Shown here one piece after another: positions 43,900 through 57,622 of a DNA stretch of 64,000 bases; positions within the stretch are counted from its first letter, which is position 1, and every line of letters begins with the position of its first letter. The DNA is from Rhizophagus irregularis (Eukaryota; Glomeromycota; Glomeromycetes; Glomerales; Glomeraceae). The position numbers and the translations under genes are program-made. The stretch spans positions 2,418,001 through 2,482,000 of the forward strand of contig NC_089440.1 of the NCBI RefSeq assembly GCF_026210795.1, given 5' to 3'. The notes beneath the pieces were generated by a model. It was not told where the DNA came from. It searched no databases and saw only the letters and a list, made by a program, of their open reading frames with translations.

Positions 43900-46800
43900 A
43901 GTTATTTTTAATTGGACTTGGACTATAAGTTTATAAGTTCAGTTATTGGATCTATATATTTAATAGTTTAATTTTATAAGTTTATGGTACTCTAGAAAAA
44001 GAATTTAAGATAGGAAAAAATACATACTTTTCCCAACAACTCCAGTTAATCTATTGGCTAATACTGCCACTCAGCCAGCTAGATATAATCTATAAATGGA
44101 ATAAATAAAATTTTTATAAGACTAAATGATTTTAAAATAATAAATGTATTTTAAATTACAGATCTAAAAAAGGAAAATAATATAAAGAAAAATTATTATG
44201 TATAGTTGAAAGCATTTCATTAATTTCATTAAAAAGGATTAAAGTAAAAAAAAATCAATATAAAAAAATGGTAATAAGTACTTTTTTTATAATTATTAAG
44301 TTCAGTTACTGGACCTATATGTCCAATAGTCCAATTTTATAAGTTATAGTATTCTGAAAGAGGTACAACTCCAGTTAATCCAATTGGCCAATACTGCCAC
44401 CCATCCAGCCAGCTAAACGTGATTCATGAATAGAATAATAAATAAAATCAAATGATTTTAAAATAATAAATGTATCTTAATTTACGGATCTAAAAAGGAA
44501 AATAAAATTATCATGTATAATTGAAATCATTTCATTAATTTCATTAGGAAGGATTAAAGTAAAAAAAATCAATATAAAAAAATGGTAATAAGTACTTTTC
44601 TTTATAATTATTAAGTTCAGTTACTGGATCTATATTGTCCAATAGTCCAATTTTATAAGTTATGGTGTTCTGGAAGAGGTACTTGCTATTATCCAAGATA
44701 AGGAAAAAATGCAAACAACTCCGATGGGTCCAATTGGCCAATACTGCCATCCACCCAACCAGCTAGATGTGATTCATGAATAGAATAATAAATAAAATCA
44801 AATGATTTTAAAATAATAAATGTATCTTAATTTACGGATCTAAAAAGGAAAATAAAATTATCATGTATAATTGAAATCATTTCATTAATTTCATTGCAAT
44901 GGATTAAAGTAAAAAAAATCAATATAAAAAAACGGTAATAAGTACTTTTTTTTATAATTATTAAGTTCAGTTATTGGGCCTATATGTCCAATAATCCAAT
45001 TTTATAAGTTATGGTATTCTGAAAGAGATATTTGCTATTATTCAAGATAAGAAAAAAATACATACTTTGTCCAACAACTCCAGTTGATCAAATTGGCCAA
45101 TACTGCCATCTACTTAGCTAGCTAGATGTAATCCATGAATGGAATAAATAAAATTTTTAAGATTAAATGATTTTAAAATAATAAATGTATCTTAAATTAC
45201 AGATTTAAAAAGAAAAATAATATAAAGGAAAATTATCATGTATAATTGAAAGCATTTCATTAATTTCATTAAAAAGAATTAAAGTAAAAAAAATCAATAT
45301 AAAAAAATGGTATTAAGTACTTTTTTTTATAATTATTAAGTTCAGTTACTGGGCCTAATGGCCTATATGTCCAATAATCCAATTTTATAAGTTATGGTAT
45401 TCTGAAAGAGATACTTGCTATTATTCAAGATAAGAAAAAAATACATACTTTGTCCAACAACTCCAGTTGATCAAATTGGCCAATACTGCCATCTACTTAG
45501 CTAGCTAGATGTAATCCATAAATGGAATAAATAAAATTTTTAAGATTAAATGATTTTAAAATAATAAATGTATCTTAAATTACAGATTTAAAAAGAAAAA
45601 TAATATAAGGAAAAATTTTATTAGAAAGGATTAAAGTAAAAAAAAATCAATATAAAAAAATGGTAATAAGTACTTTTCTTTATAATTATTAAATTCAGTT
45701 ACTGGACCTATATGTCCAATAGTCCAATTTTATAAGTTATGGTATTCTGAAAGAGGTACTTGCTATTATACAAAATAAGGTAAAAATGCAAACAACTCCA
45801 GTTGGTCCAATTGGTCAATACTGCCACCCATCCAGAGCCAGCTAGACATGATTCATGAATAGAATAATAAATAAAATCAAATGATTTTAAAATAATAAAT
45901 GTATTTTAATTTACGGATCTAAAAAGGAAAATAAAATTATCATGTATAATTGAAATCATTTCATTAATTTCATTAGGAAGGATTAAAGTAAAAAAAATCA
46001 ATATAAAAAAATGGTAATAAGTACTTTTTTTTATAATTATTAAGTTCAGTTACTGGACCTATATGTCTAATAGTCCAATTTTATAAGTTATGGTATTCTG
46101 AAAGAAGTACTTGCTATTATACAAAATAAGGTAAAAATGCAAACAACTCCAGTTGGTCCAATTGGTCAATACTGCCACCCATCCAGCCAGCTAGATGTGA
46201 TTCATGAATAGAATAATAAATAAAATCAAATGATTTTAAAATAATAAATGTATCTTAATTTACGGATCTAAAAAGGAAAATAAAATTATCATGTATAATT
46301 GAAATCATTTCATTAATTTCATTAGGAAGGATTAAAGTAAAAAAAATCAATATAAAAAAATGGTAATAAGTACTTTTTTGTATAATTATTAAGTTCAATT
46401 ACTGGACCTATATGTCCAATAATCCAATTTTATAAGTTATGGTACTCTGAAAGAGATACTTGCTATTATTTAAGATAAGAAAAAAATATATACTTTGCAC
46501 AACAACTCCAGTTGATCCAATTGGCCAATACTGCCATCTATTCAGCCAGCTAGATGTAATCCATGAATGGAATAAATAAAATTTTTATAAGATTAAATGA
46601 TTTTAAAATAATAAATGTATCTTAAATTACAGATTTAAAAAGAAAAATAATATAAAGGAAAATTATCATGTATAATTGAAAGCATTTCATTAATTTCATT
46701 AGAAAGGATTAAAGTAAAAAAAAATCAATATAAAAAAATGGTAATAAGTACTTTTCTTTATAATTATTAAGTTCAGTTACTGGACCTATATTGTCCAATA

Positions 46801-47055
46801 GTCCAATTTTATAAGTTATGGTGTTCTGGAAGAGGTACTTGTTATTATCCAAGATAAGGAAAAAATGCAAACAACTCCGATGGGTCCAATTGGCCAATAC
46901 TGCCATCCATCCAGCCAGCTAGATGTGATCCATGAATGGAATAATGAATAAAGTTTTTATAAGATTAAAAGAATAAATGTATCATAAATTATGGATCTAA
47001 AAGGAAAATAAAGGATTACTATGTATAATTAAAAGCATTTCATTTAGAGTAATAA
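43900..47055. repeat. tandem satellite, about 350-bp unit, about 8-9 copies
   Basis: TTATTAAGTTCAGTTACTGG or a variant recurs at about 44294, 44609, 44959, 45334, 45687, 46038, 46387 and 46765 (spacing 315-378). Each unit continues with ATGTCCAATAGTCCAATTTT, CAACTCCAGTTGGTCCAATTGGCCAATACTGCC split by changes, and AATGATTTTAAAATAATAAA. Units fall into two subtypes (CAAACAACTCC with GTGATTCATG; CATACTTTGTCC with GTAATCCATG). Two minus-strand open frames of 65-68 codons are the same unit. Confidence 0.93.
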
Positions 47056-50000
47056 AAAAAAATTGTAATAAACATAATTAAATAATTATAATTTATTATA
47101 TTTTAATACTAAAATAATAAAATAAATTTTTTAAAATAAATATTAGTTATGTCATCGAACAGCGAAATAAGCGAAATATAGTGATCACAGACGCCAAAGA
47201 TCATGGTTCATATATTTAAGTTAAATGAAATATTTAATCTAAATGACGTAAAAATATCAAGTTATTATTTATTTGTAACTTAGTCTAAAAAATCAAAAAC
47301 AGAAAGATCCCGTTATACAACAACATTATTATCATTGTTATAATAGGATGAGTTTTTCCTTAAACTCATATATTACTTTTGTGTGGCAATGTACAAATCA
47401 CGAAATTAGAATAATAAATGTGTTGTTGACCACAAAAAAAAAAATCATAAAATGTAAACATACATCTTATCAACGCGATAAAAAATTTATGAAACGTAAC
47501 AACCAAAAAAAAAGTTCTGGACTTGTCGTTCGGATGTAAATATGTAATTATTTAAATGACATTAGTTGTACAGATTATAAAATTGAAAAAAGTATATGAG
47601 AACAATAAAGTTTACAGTAAAACTATGATTACGATATAAAGTTGAAAACAAGACGTGTTCTATGAGAATAAAAAAGGAAAGTGAGGGGGTATAATGAAAA
47701 CTTATGCAGGTATTTCAAAATGTAGAACAATATATATACTTAAAGATTATTCTTCTTTCTGATATTAAAAAAGGAAGTTGAAAGTAAACCAATTTTAGAA
47801 AGATTTTATTGATTTTATTGGCAAATTATGCGAATGTACTGTACGTAGGGGTTTTTATTTTTATAAAGTTTCATCAATTTAACTAATCCATTCACGATTT
47901 ATATGGATGGGATAATGCGGTACTGTATTGTATTTAATTACGTCAATCCGCAGAGAGACAATATTTACGTCACACGCAGCCAGTAATCAAATGTAAGATA
48001 ATAACACGACATGGATTAATTTCTTACATCACATGATCAAAGTTTAAACGCCACAACATTATTATAATCTCCGCAAACCTTAAAAACTTTTTATAAATTT
48101 TAATCAAAAATTCAAAAAATTGATTTAAAGAATTTGGACAAAAAATAAAACCAAAGTAATAATTGAATACCTAAAGTAATTTTTAGAAAAGAATGGGGAT
48201 ATTTAAATCATACTAATACATTTATAGTATTAAAGTCGCACATTAATGGCGCAGTACTGAAAAAAAATTTTTTCTTGTGCATAAAAATGCAAAGTTGTTT
48301 ATAATTCACATGTATCATTGCAGCTTATCTTAAAGTATAAAAAAAAATTTTTTTCCCTACGAATTTCTCCTATATCCCTATATTCAAATTCGGCCACGTT
48401 AAGCTAATATTAACCGATTTCTTCTGTGGGTACTTAATGCACGTAAAAAAATCAATCTCATGGAATCACGCGCAATTACACGACTTTCTAATGATTACCT
48501 TTTGAGCAACTTGATATACTTATTTGGTATATCACATCAATCAAAGAAACGATTTCCTTTAGAATGTTCCAGTAATATCGTAATACGTTAACACACATAA
48601 ACAATGAAGATAAAAAAAAATTTTAAAGTTTATATCTTTTTTTTTTTTTTTTTTTTGAAAAAAAAAAAAAATTTTTAATAACAAAAATGGTGTGATGACA
48701 AAAACAAATCCAAGAATGGGTTCTTTTACGGATTGCCAAGAATGTAACGGAAAAGAAGAAATATATTAAAAACTAAAATTCACGGGGAACCAAAGAGGGG
48801 ATTTCAATACAATATAATATATAAATAGAGTAGGCATAACTTTATTAATTCTTTGGTAATCCTTTAATTTTAGCTGGTTTTTGGCTGATTAAGTTTGATA
48901 ATGATTTAGGTAATATTAATAAATGAGTGAACTTATAAAAGTTAAAATTAAAATAGTTTTTGTCCTGATAAATAACTTGAATCCTTAAAGACAATATTAA
49001 GTAATTTCAGGAGTGTTTTTCTCCTTAAAGTATCAGAATGGATGAAATAATCAATCATACTGATATTTTTAACAGGTTTTTCCTCTTTTGCGTAAAAAAG
49101 TTCTCAGGATCATAACTCGTCAATTGCTTAGTTGATAACATGTAATAATGTAGTATCACCCAAATATTTTAATTTCCTTCGTGCAATTTTTTTTTTTTCA
49201 TATTTTTTTTTTTCGTTATAAATACGAGGTTAATTCATCGTAGTATTAAATTGAATGAATTTTCTCCTTCCATAAAAAAATTATAAAAATGTAGAATTTA
49301 AATAAATAAATACTTAATTAACTTTCTTCCTTCGAAAGTTAATATTTATGAACAAAAAGTCCTCTAAATTTTTCTTTGTAATGAAAGAAAGAAATATTTG
49401 AGGTCACATGACTTACATTTTCTTAAAATTGTTATTCCCGGAAAGAAAAAAACTAAAAAAAAAAACAAAAAAAAAATCAATAATTACCTTTTCGCACCAT
49501 CCAATAACTAATAAATAAATTTTAAAATAAAAAAAAGAAAAAAGAACAATCCGCAGATTTCCTTTTATCACCCTCAATCAAATAAGAAATGTTTTAAACT
49601 TCTTTTTTTCTTTTTTTTCTTTATTTTCTTTTTTGTTCCAGTTTTTTTTTTGATGTTTAAAAATAATAAATATTTACTACTACTACACTTTATTTATTCA
49701 CCTACCCCACCCACCGTTTGTTTTTTTAGCTCTTTTTTTTTTATCCGAATAAAAAAATTCCCACCGTTATATCAATATAATATTACGCGAAATTTCGTCA
49801 TATATTCACCGAATTTTACTTTTTCCTTTTCAAATTATTCTTTCGTCACGTCATTAACATATCGTTATCTATCTTCCTATGAATATAACGCATATTTGAT
49901 AACGTTTAATAGTCCTTTGTTATGAATTAATATTTGAATATTATTTATTGTTTATCGACAGTTCAAATATTACAATATGTACAATGTACGTGTTATTTTA

Positions 50001-50460
50001 ATATCCAAATATCCAATATCAATTTTTTCTTACCTAAAAGAATATTCCTGGGTTATCTTATTCGATTTTTTTTTTATTAGTATTTTTATTTTTGCTAATT
50101 TTTTAGGCAAAAGAAATTTTATTATTAAATAAATTTCTCAATCGAAATTGTGATTTTATAAATTATTATTATGTGTTCTTTTTTACTCCTTAGTTTAATT
50201 TTTTATTTTTTATTTTTTTTTTTCATCTTTTTACGAATATTTGTAACTTTATTGATTGTATTGTTAATATTTTATTTCATACTCAATTAACAATTAACAT
50301 TACATTTGTTACATTCAATTAATAAAACTATTAAATGAACGTATTTTTATCAAATTTTCAAAAAGTTTATTTTATAAAAAATCGCGTTATTAATAATGTG
50401 CTGCATATTTGATTCCGTAATATTATCTGTCATTAAAAAATCAGATGATTATTAATATTA

Positions 50461-50702
50461 AGATAAGATATCACTAGTACAATGCTACAGTATTCTCCCA
50501 AATAATTTGTTTTTATTATGCCGAATATATTACTGCTATCCCATAAGAAAATTGATCACATGTCGGAGTTTTTTTTTTTTGGAATAAAAACTAGAAAATT
50601 GATCATTTATCGGAGTTTTTCCCAAAAAATTTTTTATGGGGCTAATAATTTGACTGATTATGATATCAAGATATCACTGCTACAATACTACATTATCCTC
50701 CC
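50461..50702. repeat. diverged direct repeat flanking a short palindrome-like segment
   Basis: AGATATCACTAGTACAATGC, TACAGTATTCTCCC near 50465 recurs as AGATATCACTGCTACAATAC, TACATTATCCTCCC near 50669. Between them GTCGGAGTTTT/ATCGGAGTTTT and AAAATTGATCA each occur twice, so the region is a two-level duplication. Confidence 0.65.
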
Positions 50703-53700
50703 CTATTATCACACTTTATTTATCACTTCTAATTATTCGGTGACTGAAATCCTATTTATTACCTTTATGATTACGTAAAATTAGGGTAAGGGAAGAGAAT
50801 TAGGATAAGGTTTTAGGGAAATATACCTTAAAAATATTCGATCTATAAAGATAATGTGGTGTTGCACGATTTGGAATTTGAAAGACGATTGGCTGAAAAA
50901 TGTGTGTGGCACCGTTCTTAGATTATCACCTAAATCTCTCTTATATATATTAGTTAAAAATAAAATTCCATAGAATATATTTAATACAAATACTATTAGA
51001 TTTGTTAAATCATCCTTTATAGATAAATGATTTGTTAGATATTAACAGTTAAATCAATAATAAAATTTAATAAATTATATAAATTATAGTAAAATTGTCT
51101 AAACATAAAAATATAAAACTACCAATAAAAAGTCATCTATCCTTTAAGTGTACTTAAATAAGTAAATTTGTTAAATTACGTGAATTATAATATCGAAACC
51201 TAGCTTTTATGAATCTAAAATAGGATTTCTACTCTTTTTACTGTTGTACAGGTATGTATTCCTTCTATAGGATATACAGTATGTAATAATAACTTATTTT
51301 ATTATTGTATATAATCTAATCTCAGAAAAAAAAATCAAGAGCATATAAACAGTTTTTAGTGATATCATCTTGTTGATAAAAGAAAATATATTCATTAATT
51401 GTAAGACAAGCTTCAAATTTCTTCAAGTACCACACAATATTATGTGTGTACATTGAATTAAAAGACTAATTATTTAATTCAATCTTTAACAGAGATATTT
51501 TGACGAAACAGTTTTTATAATAATGTAATGTGAATATTTAAGAATTATTCTTTTTAAAAGATATAAGAATTCAGATTTTAAATGTGTGTAATGCATTTGG
51601 TTAGAATTTATAATAGATTTTAATAGATTATAAATTTTACTGATGTATAGATTGTTATAAAATTTATTCATTTTGAAATCAAATATGAATAATAATGAAT
51701 GTTGTTTTTTTTTCATTTTACAGACAGATAAAGGAAAAAAAAAATCGAACATTGAAACAGCTTTTATATATAAAAATTTCTCCTATAATTCTATATTAAT
51801 TATTATATATTGGCGGGATGATGTAATAATATAGATAAATTCGCGTGACACCGTTAATTTTTTACGGCCGATTTCAGTGGTTAGCAATAGATCAAATATG
51901 TAATTATATAATCAAAAAAATATTTAATGGCGTATAAACTCCGGTTACATAACTTGTAACTTGTAGTTTGTGGTAAATTACGATTAAAAATTAAACATTT
52001 ATGGTATTAAAATATTAACTTTTTTTTTCATTTTCTTTATTTTCTTTCTATTCGTCTCGTTCGTTATTTTTCATTATTATGTAATGAAACGCGAAATCTT
52101 TTCCGTTCATCATCATCATTTACATCATATACTACGGCATCACAAAAACGGCTTATCACAAAAAAAAAAAAAAAAAAATTTTGTGTAATCGTAAAACCAA
52201 AAGATATGCATGCAAATTTCCCTGCATCATGATTATTTTTAAATCTCATTTTAATTTTCTTTTTCATATTTTTTTCTTTCTTTCCTTCTTCTTTCTTTCT
52301 CTATCATCTTTTGACATTATTATAAAATATGTGTATGCATTGACTCCATACATGAGTGAAACCATACCTTTTTTTCATTTCGCCGAATATTTTGTAAATC
52401 TTGACAATTATTTCTTCCTTTAGTGTAAATATTTTTCTGTCAAACCTTAAACAATAATATCCGTTTTATGAACTCTTATTCTTATCATCGGAATTCCCAG
52501 TTTTAAAATATTGATGGCTATATTAGGATATGTGATCTTAATTATTATTTTGAAATTAATGGCGTACAGAAAATTTGCATCATTGCACATCTTAATTAAC
52601 AATGGTATCATTTTAAGGTCTTTTACTGATCTTTTACGGGAAAAAGAAATTAGAAGAAATTATTTTAGCTTCGAAAGGAATTTTCGGAATAAAGATCCTA
52701 AAAAATAAATTAGTGACAAACTTAATTAATGAAATTTACTCAAAATTTTATTTTTAAATTGAAAGAATTTAAAATTTTTTTCTGATAAAAGACGAGGTAT
52801 TGGTTACGAGGAACGCCAAAATTCTGGTATATATTCCGATTTTTCCATTTTCGGTAAACTCTCAAAGGAAAATTAAAAATGAACTGCATATTACATATTT
52901 TTTATTAAATTTTTATTTGAGGCAAAAAAAAAAAAAATTATTATTATATTTTTTTTTCTTTTTTTTTTGTGGCGTTTTTTTTTTCTTTTTATTTTTATCA
53001 CATTTCGCGCATATTGTTTATTGAAGATCTTTTCCTTTTTTTCGGTATGTCATATATTTATATTTTTCTTAATTAAGGGCGTTCCGTGTTTACTTGTAAC
53101 GGGTATCCGCGGAATTCTTTTGTTTACACTATATAAAGAATTTATAATAAGCATTTTTTTTTTACATTCCGACATTCCGAGTCTTTAGTCCGAATTTTAC
53201 TATTTGTATACATTTTTATAATATTTTTTTTTTTTTTTTTTGAAACTCCGAATTTTTCAACTCTTTTGGCAAGCCATTGTTTTGACACGATTTAGCCGTT
53301 ATTGCATGAATAAAAAGGGTCCAGCCATTTTATAGTTCAAAATATGACTAAATAAAAACTTTCACCAACAATCTTTTTTTTTTCTTTGTCTTTATTAGTT
53401 ATCACTTATCAGGTCATAAATAGAAAAATATCCGCGAATTTACCATATTCGTCTGCCATCCCTTTTTTTTTTCTTACCTAACATTTTACCCGGTAAATAT
53501 AGAGGAATTTAGGATGTTCCGAAATTTGTAATACCAGCTGATTACTCGGAAATAGATTATATAGATTGATAAGAAAATGAGATTTTTTGTGTAATGATCA
53601 CGTGTACAATTCTTAACTTTAAAAAAAAAAAGATTATCAAGATGATTAACTCCTCCAGTGGAAAAATTATTTATTGGATTCATCAAAACATTTATGTCAA

Positions 53701-53825
53701 AAAAAAAAACTATTCGTCGTTATCAATAAAATAAATATACCATATCAGTATATTCAACATATCAGATTATTAAATCAAATATTCATCGTAATTTTTTATG
53801 GTTTGACATGTTGTGTTTAATCGGT

Positions 53826-53912
53826 TAATGATAATAAATGATAATAAATGATAAATAAATGATAAATAAATGATAATAAATGATAATAAATGATAATAAT
53901 GATAATAATTAA
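53826..53912. repeat. microsatellite-like AATGATAATA/AATGATAAAT array
   Basis: Eight or more alternating units of TAATGATAA, TAAATGATAA and TAAATGATAAA. Confidence 0.9.
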
Positions 53913-56885
53913 TTATATTTGTATTAAATGATATTATGATTATTGATAATTTTTATAAAAAGATAAAGCAATTATTGATTATTGATTTCATAAATCCAAT
54001 ACCATGCGGGTAATTTGATAACGATTATTGGATTTTAATACTTTTTCTTAAATTTATTGAGATAAGAAAAATTAATATATAAATAAAATTACATATAAAT
54101 AAAATACGATAAGTTTATTATATTATTTCGTTGCACCAAAAAAAAAAAGAATTATTATTTATTTATTTATTATAATTTTTTGTGAACTTTATGATTATCT
54201 CAATCGAATGATTTTTTTTTTATCATTTAGGCTGGATTTGGATAAAAGTAAAAATTTTTTTTAGGTTTCAACTAATTTAGATTGGATACACAAAAAAAAA
54301 ATACTTTACCACATTTTTATTTTTTTTTCTTATCCAAAGTTACATGTAATTTCTTTCATTTAAATGATTTGCAAAGAATTTTCGAAACAAAAAGGGACAC
54401 GTATTTGTAGATCAATAATAATTATTATAACTGATATTATTTTATAACTTAGTTTAATAATTTTTTTTTTTCATTCTGTAAACTAAGAAAAAAAAAAGAA
54501 TAAATAATAAATAAAACCCCTACCGATTTAAATGTTAATCAAAAAGATAAAAAACGTGAAAAATTCATTATTTTTTATTGGATAATTAATTTGTCGATCT
54601 CATGATATGATCCTACCTATTGATAATATTTTTCATTGAAACCTCGATCAATACGAATGTATTAATATATATATTTTTTAAATAATAATAATAAAATTTA
54701 TTTTATATTTTAACTCTTACACTACTTCTTCATGACAATCTCTTTTTTTACTGTAAAAAATTTCTATTACAGTATTTCCTTTATACAATAAAAACTGAAA
54801 AAACCTTATAGATAAAGGTCTATTAATTCTGAAAGAAGGTTGAATAATTTTATAATTATTCAAATTTTTTTATATTAAATATAATTAATAATTTATTTTT
54901 TTTAAAAAAAAAATCAATAATATATTATTTTTTAAAAAATAGGAAAAATAATAATTACAATAATTACAAATAAATTATCCAAAGAATATAAATAATATTA
55001 TTATTATTAATATAAAATAAAATTATAAATCTACAGATTTTAAATTTTATTATAAAAAATAAATTAATGCATTTTTTTAATATATATATACTTTTTTTAG
55101 TTGCAATGCATTTACAAATTTATTAGAATTAAAAAAAAACAGAAAGAAGTACATTAAGTAAATAACTATTTATAAAACTCTAATACATAAACTATCCATC
55201 ATTTCAAAAAATTTCATATGTATACTGTTAAATAGCCAATTTGCTATACAGGTAAAGTTGTTTGAAACAGCCTATCTTAGCAATTATCCTATCATCTTTG
55301 CAAAGTCAATCATAAGAGTAATAAGACCTACTATACTATATTTATGTAGATTTTTATTAAAAAAAAATAACCAAATACTCCTAATCTTGAAAATGTTAAT
55401 CAATCTCACTTCACATAAAATCCATTTATTTGGTATACTTCAAAAAGTGATTTGCATAAACTTTCTTATCTAATACGAAAAAGATTAAAAAGAGGAAAGA
55501 TAATCAAATATTTACAGCTTATTAAGAATTTATTGGTCATGAAATTTAAAAATGTAAGATTTGCAATTGATAATTTATTATAATACCTACCATTTACTAG
55601 AAGATTCTAAAACTGGTCACAAAAGTAAAAGAAATAATATTGTTGTTAAAGATTTAAAATGAAGATCTTCTACAATAAATATTTCTTTTTATTTTATCAT
55701 TTTTAATTTTACTATTTTCAGTTTAACTATTTTTAATTTTACTAATTATTTTAACTATACTAACTATTTTTAATTTTAAGCTATGTTTATTAAAAGGTAT
55801 TGTAGATAGCATTATACAGTACAACTTTATACTTTTACATAGCTGTAATTATGCAACTATTTGGAAAATAGTTGAATATTAACTTTATATAACGTGTATT
55901 TATTCAATTATAATATAATAAAATATTAATTATTAAAGTAATGCTTATAGTTTATTTGAAAGTTAATTAATATTTAATAATAAATATGTTTATCTAAATT
56001 TTAATATAAAATTAAAAAGTGATAAAATTAAGGTAAACTATTACAGTTTGAAAAATATAAATAAAAGATAATAAAAAAAATATTTTAAAAGTAAAAAGTA
56101 AAGTTATTAAAAAAAAAATATAAGGAATTTATTAATAAATAATAAATATTATTACAGTACAAGTTTACTGAAAAAAATAATAATCAATATTATAAAAAGA
56201 GAATTAAATACTAATGGGTATTTTTAAAAATCTGTATTCAATTGAAAAAAATTAGTAATAAGGTTTATAATAAGTACTTACAAGAGAAAAAAGTTTTAAA
56301 ATACCTTTAAATTAGATAAAATAGGATTAAATAAGACTCATTATTATAATAAGTAAAAGAAAGATAACTAGAATTTTAGGCATTTAATATAGAACTTATA
56401 ACTGATTTTTTACCAAAATTAACTTAATTTACTTTTTTTTATTTTCATTTTTTTAGCATTTAATAATTCAATTTAAATGAACTTTTTTATTTTATAAAAC
56501 TTAATATTAGCTATAAATTAAATAATAATTTATTAAAATCAAATTACTGAATACTAAAAAAATTGCAAAAAACAGATTTTTAAAAAAATTAAAAAAGAAT
56601 CAATTTGCTTTAAATTACTAGTCTCTATAAAAAGTATTTTTATTAGAATATATTTAAAATATATTTAAAAGAATTTTTCTAATTATTACCAAAGTAATAA
56701 TTACCTGTAACTGATATTATAATGATTAACTAGCATTAAAAAAATATAGTGCCAGTAAAAATTAATAATTCTAATCAATAGTAATAATTACTTCAGTAAA
56801 AATATATTTAAAATATATATATATATTTTTATTTTATAGTATGTCTGATGGAAACTTTATTGAAATTGCAATGGTATAAGATTAT

Positions 56886-57320
56886 AAATACAGTCAACTC
56901 TTTTTATAGTCACACATTTGGAATAGTCTATATTTGGTGATTATAAATAGATGTATAAAAAATTTCTTATATTTGTATATCATAATTCCAGCCAAAAATT
57001 AACATAATTTTGGCCAGAATTATACCTAAAACTTTATTATATCATAACTTTGCCAATATTAATCATAAAGAGATGATCTTACCGCCATTTGATTCATTTT
57101 GATGAGACGATTCTGATGGTATAAAATATAACAAAATTCAATCACTAGATTAATTTCTAAAATTAAAAAATATTAATAGTTTTTGTGTAATAATTCTGTC
57201 AATATTGATTCTAAAGAGACGATTTTACTACCATTCGATTTATTTTAATAAGATAAATCTAATGGTATAAGATAGGTTACCCCTATAAACATATTAGGAG
57301 TCAATTGTAACAATTGTAAT
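56886..57320. mobile_element. pogo-like MITE remnant
   Basis: CAGTCAACTCTTTTTATAGT at 56892 matches the terminus at 28741, and the GAGACGATTYTRMTRCCATT motif appears twice (57068-57120, 57212-57260), as in 29240-29270. The right end cannot be fixed; two insertions or a tandem may be present. Confidence 0.45.
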
Positions 57321-57622
57321 ATAATCATGTGTTAGTTATTAATCATCTTTTTATAATCACTAGGTACTGAGAAATTTAGTAAAATGTTAAATAGTGCAGT
57401 AAACGTAAATCAAGAAATATTATAATGCCAATGTTTAACATTTTATTGAATAACTTATCAGCTAGTGATTGTAAAAGAATAAACCAAAAAAGGATAAAAC
57501 AACTCTCTCCCGTTCTGCTCACTTGACAATATTTACGAAAAAATAAAAAATTTTTTCGGAGTTTTTTATTACTTTTTCTTTATAATTTCTTTATTTTAGA
57601 TAACTACTACGACACTTTACAA

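Larger units (their letters stand above)
47056..56885. other. 10-kb AT-rich stretch without recognisable genes
   Basis: Long A/T homopolymers (for example 48636-48672, 52160-52178, 53224-53242) and no open frame with domain, intron pattern or family resemblance. A few less AT-rich islands (47900-48060, 48350-48560, 53260-53340) could be promoter or untranslated regions of genes I cannot see. Short open frames such as 52511-52708 or 55258-55473 look random. Confidence 0.5.

Noticed and set aside
44544-46906. Two almost identical minus-strand ORFs (65 and 68 codons)
   Set aside because: They are the same part of two units of the 350-bp satellite.
47056-56885. Genes from short open frames in the AT-rich stretch
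   Set aside because: All are under 92 codons, cross homopolymer runs, and show no domain, intron pattern or neighbouring partner.
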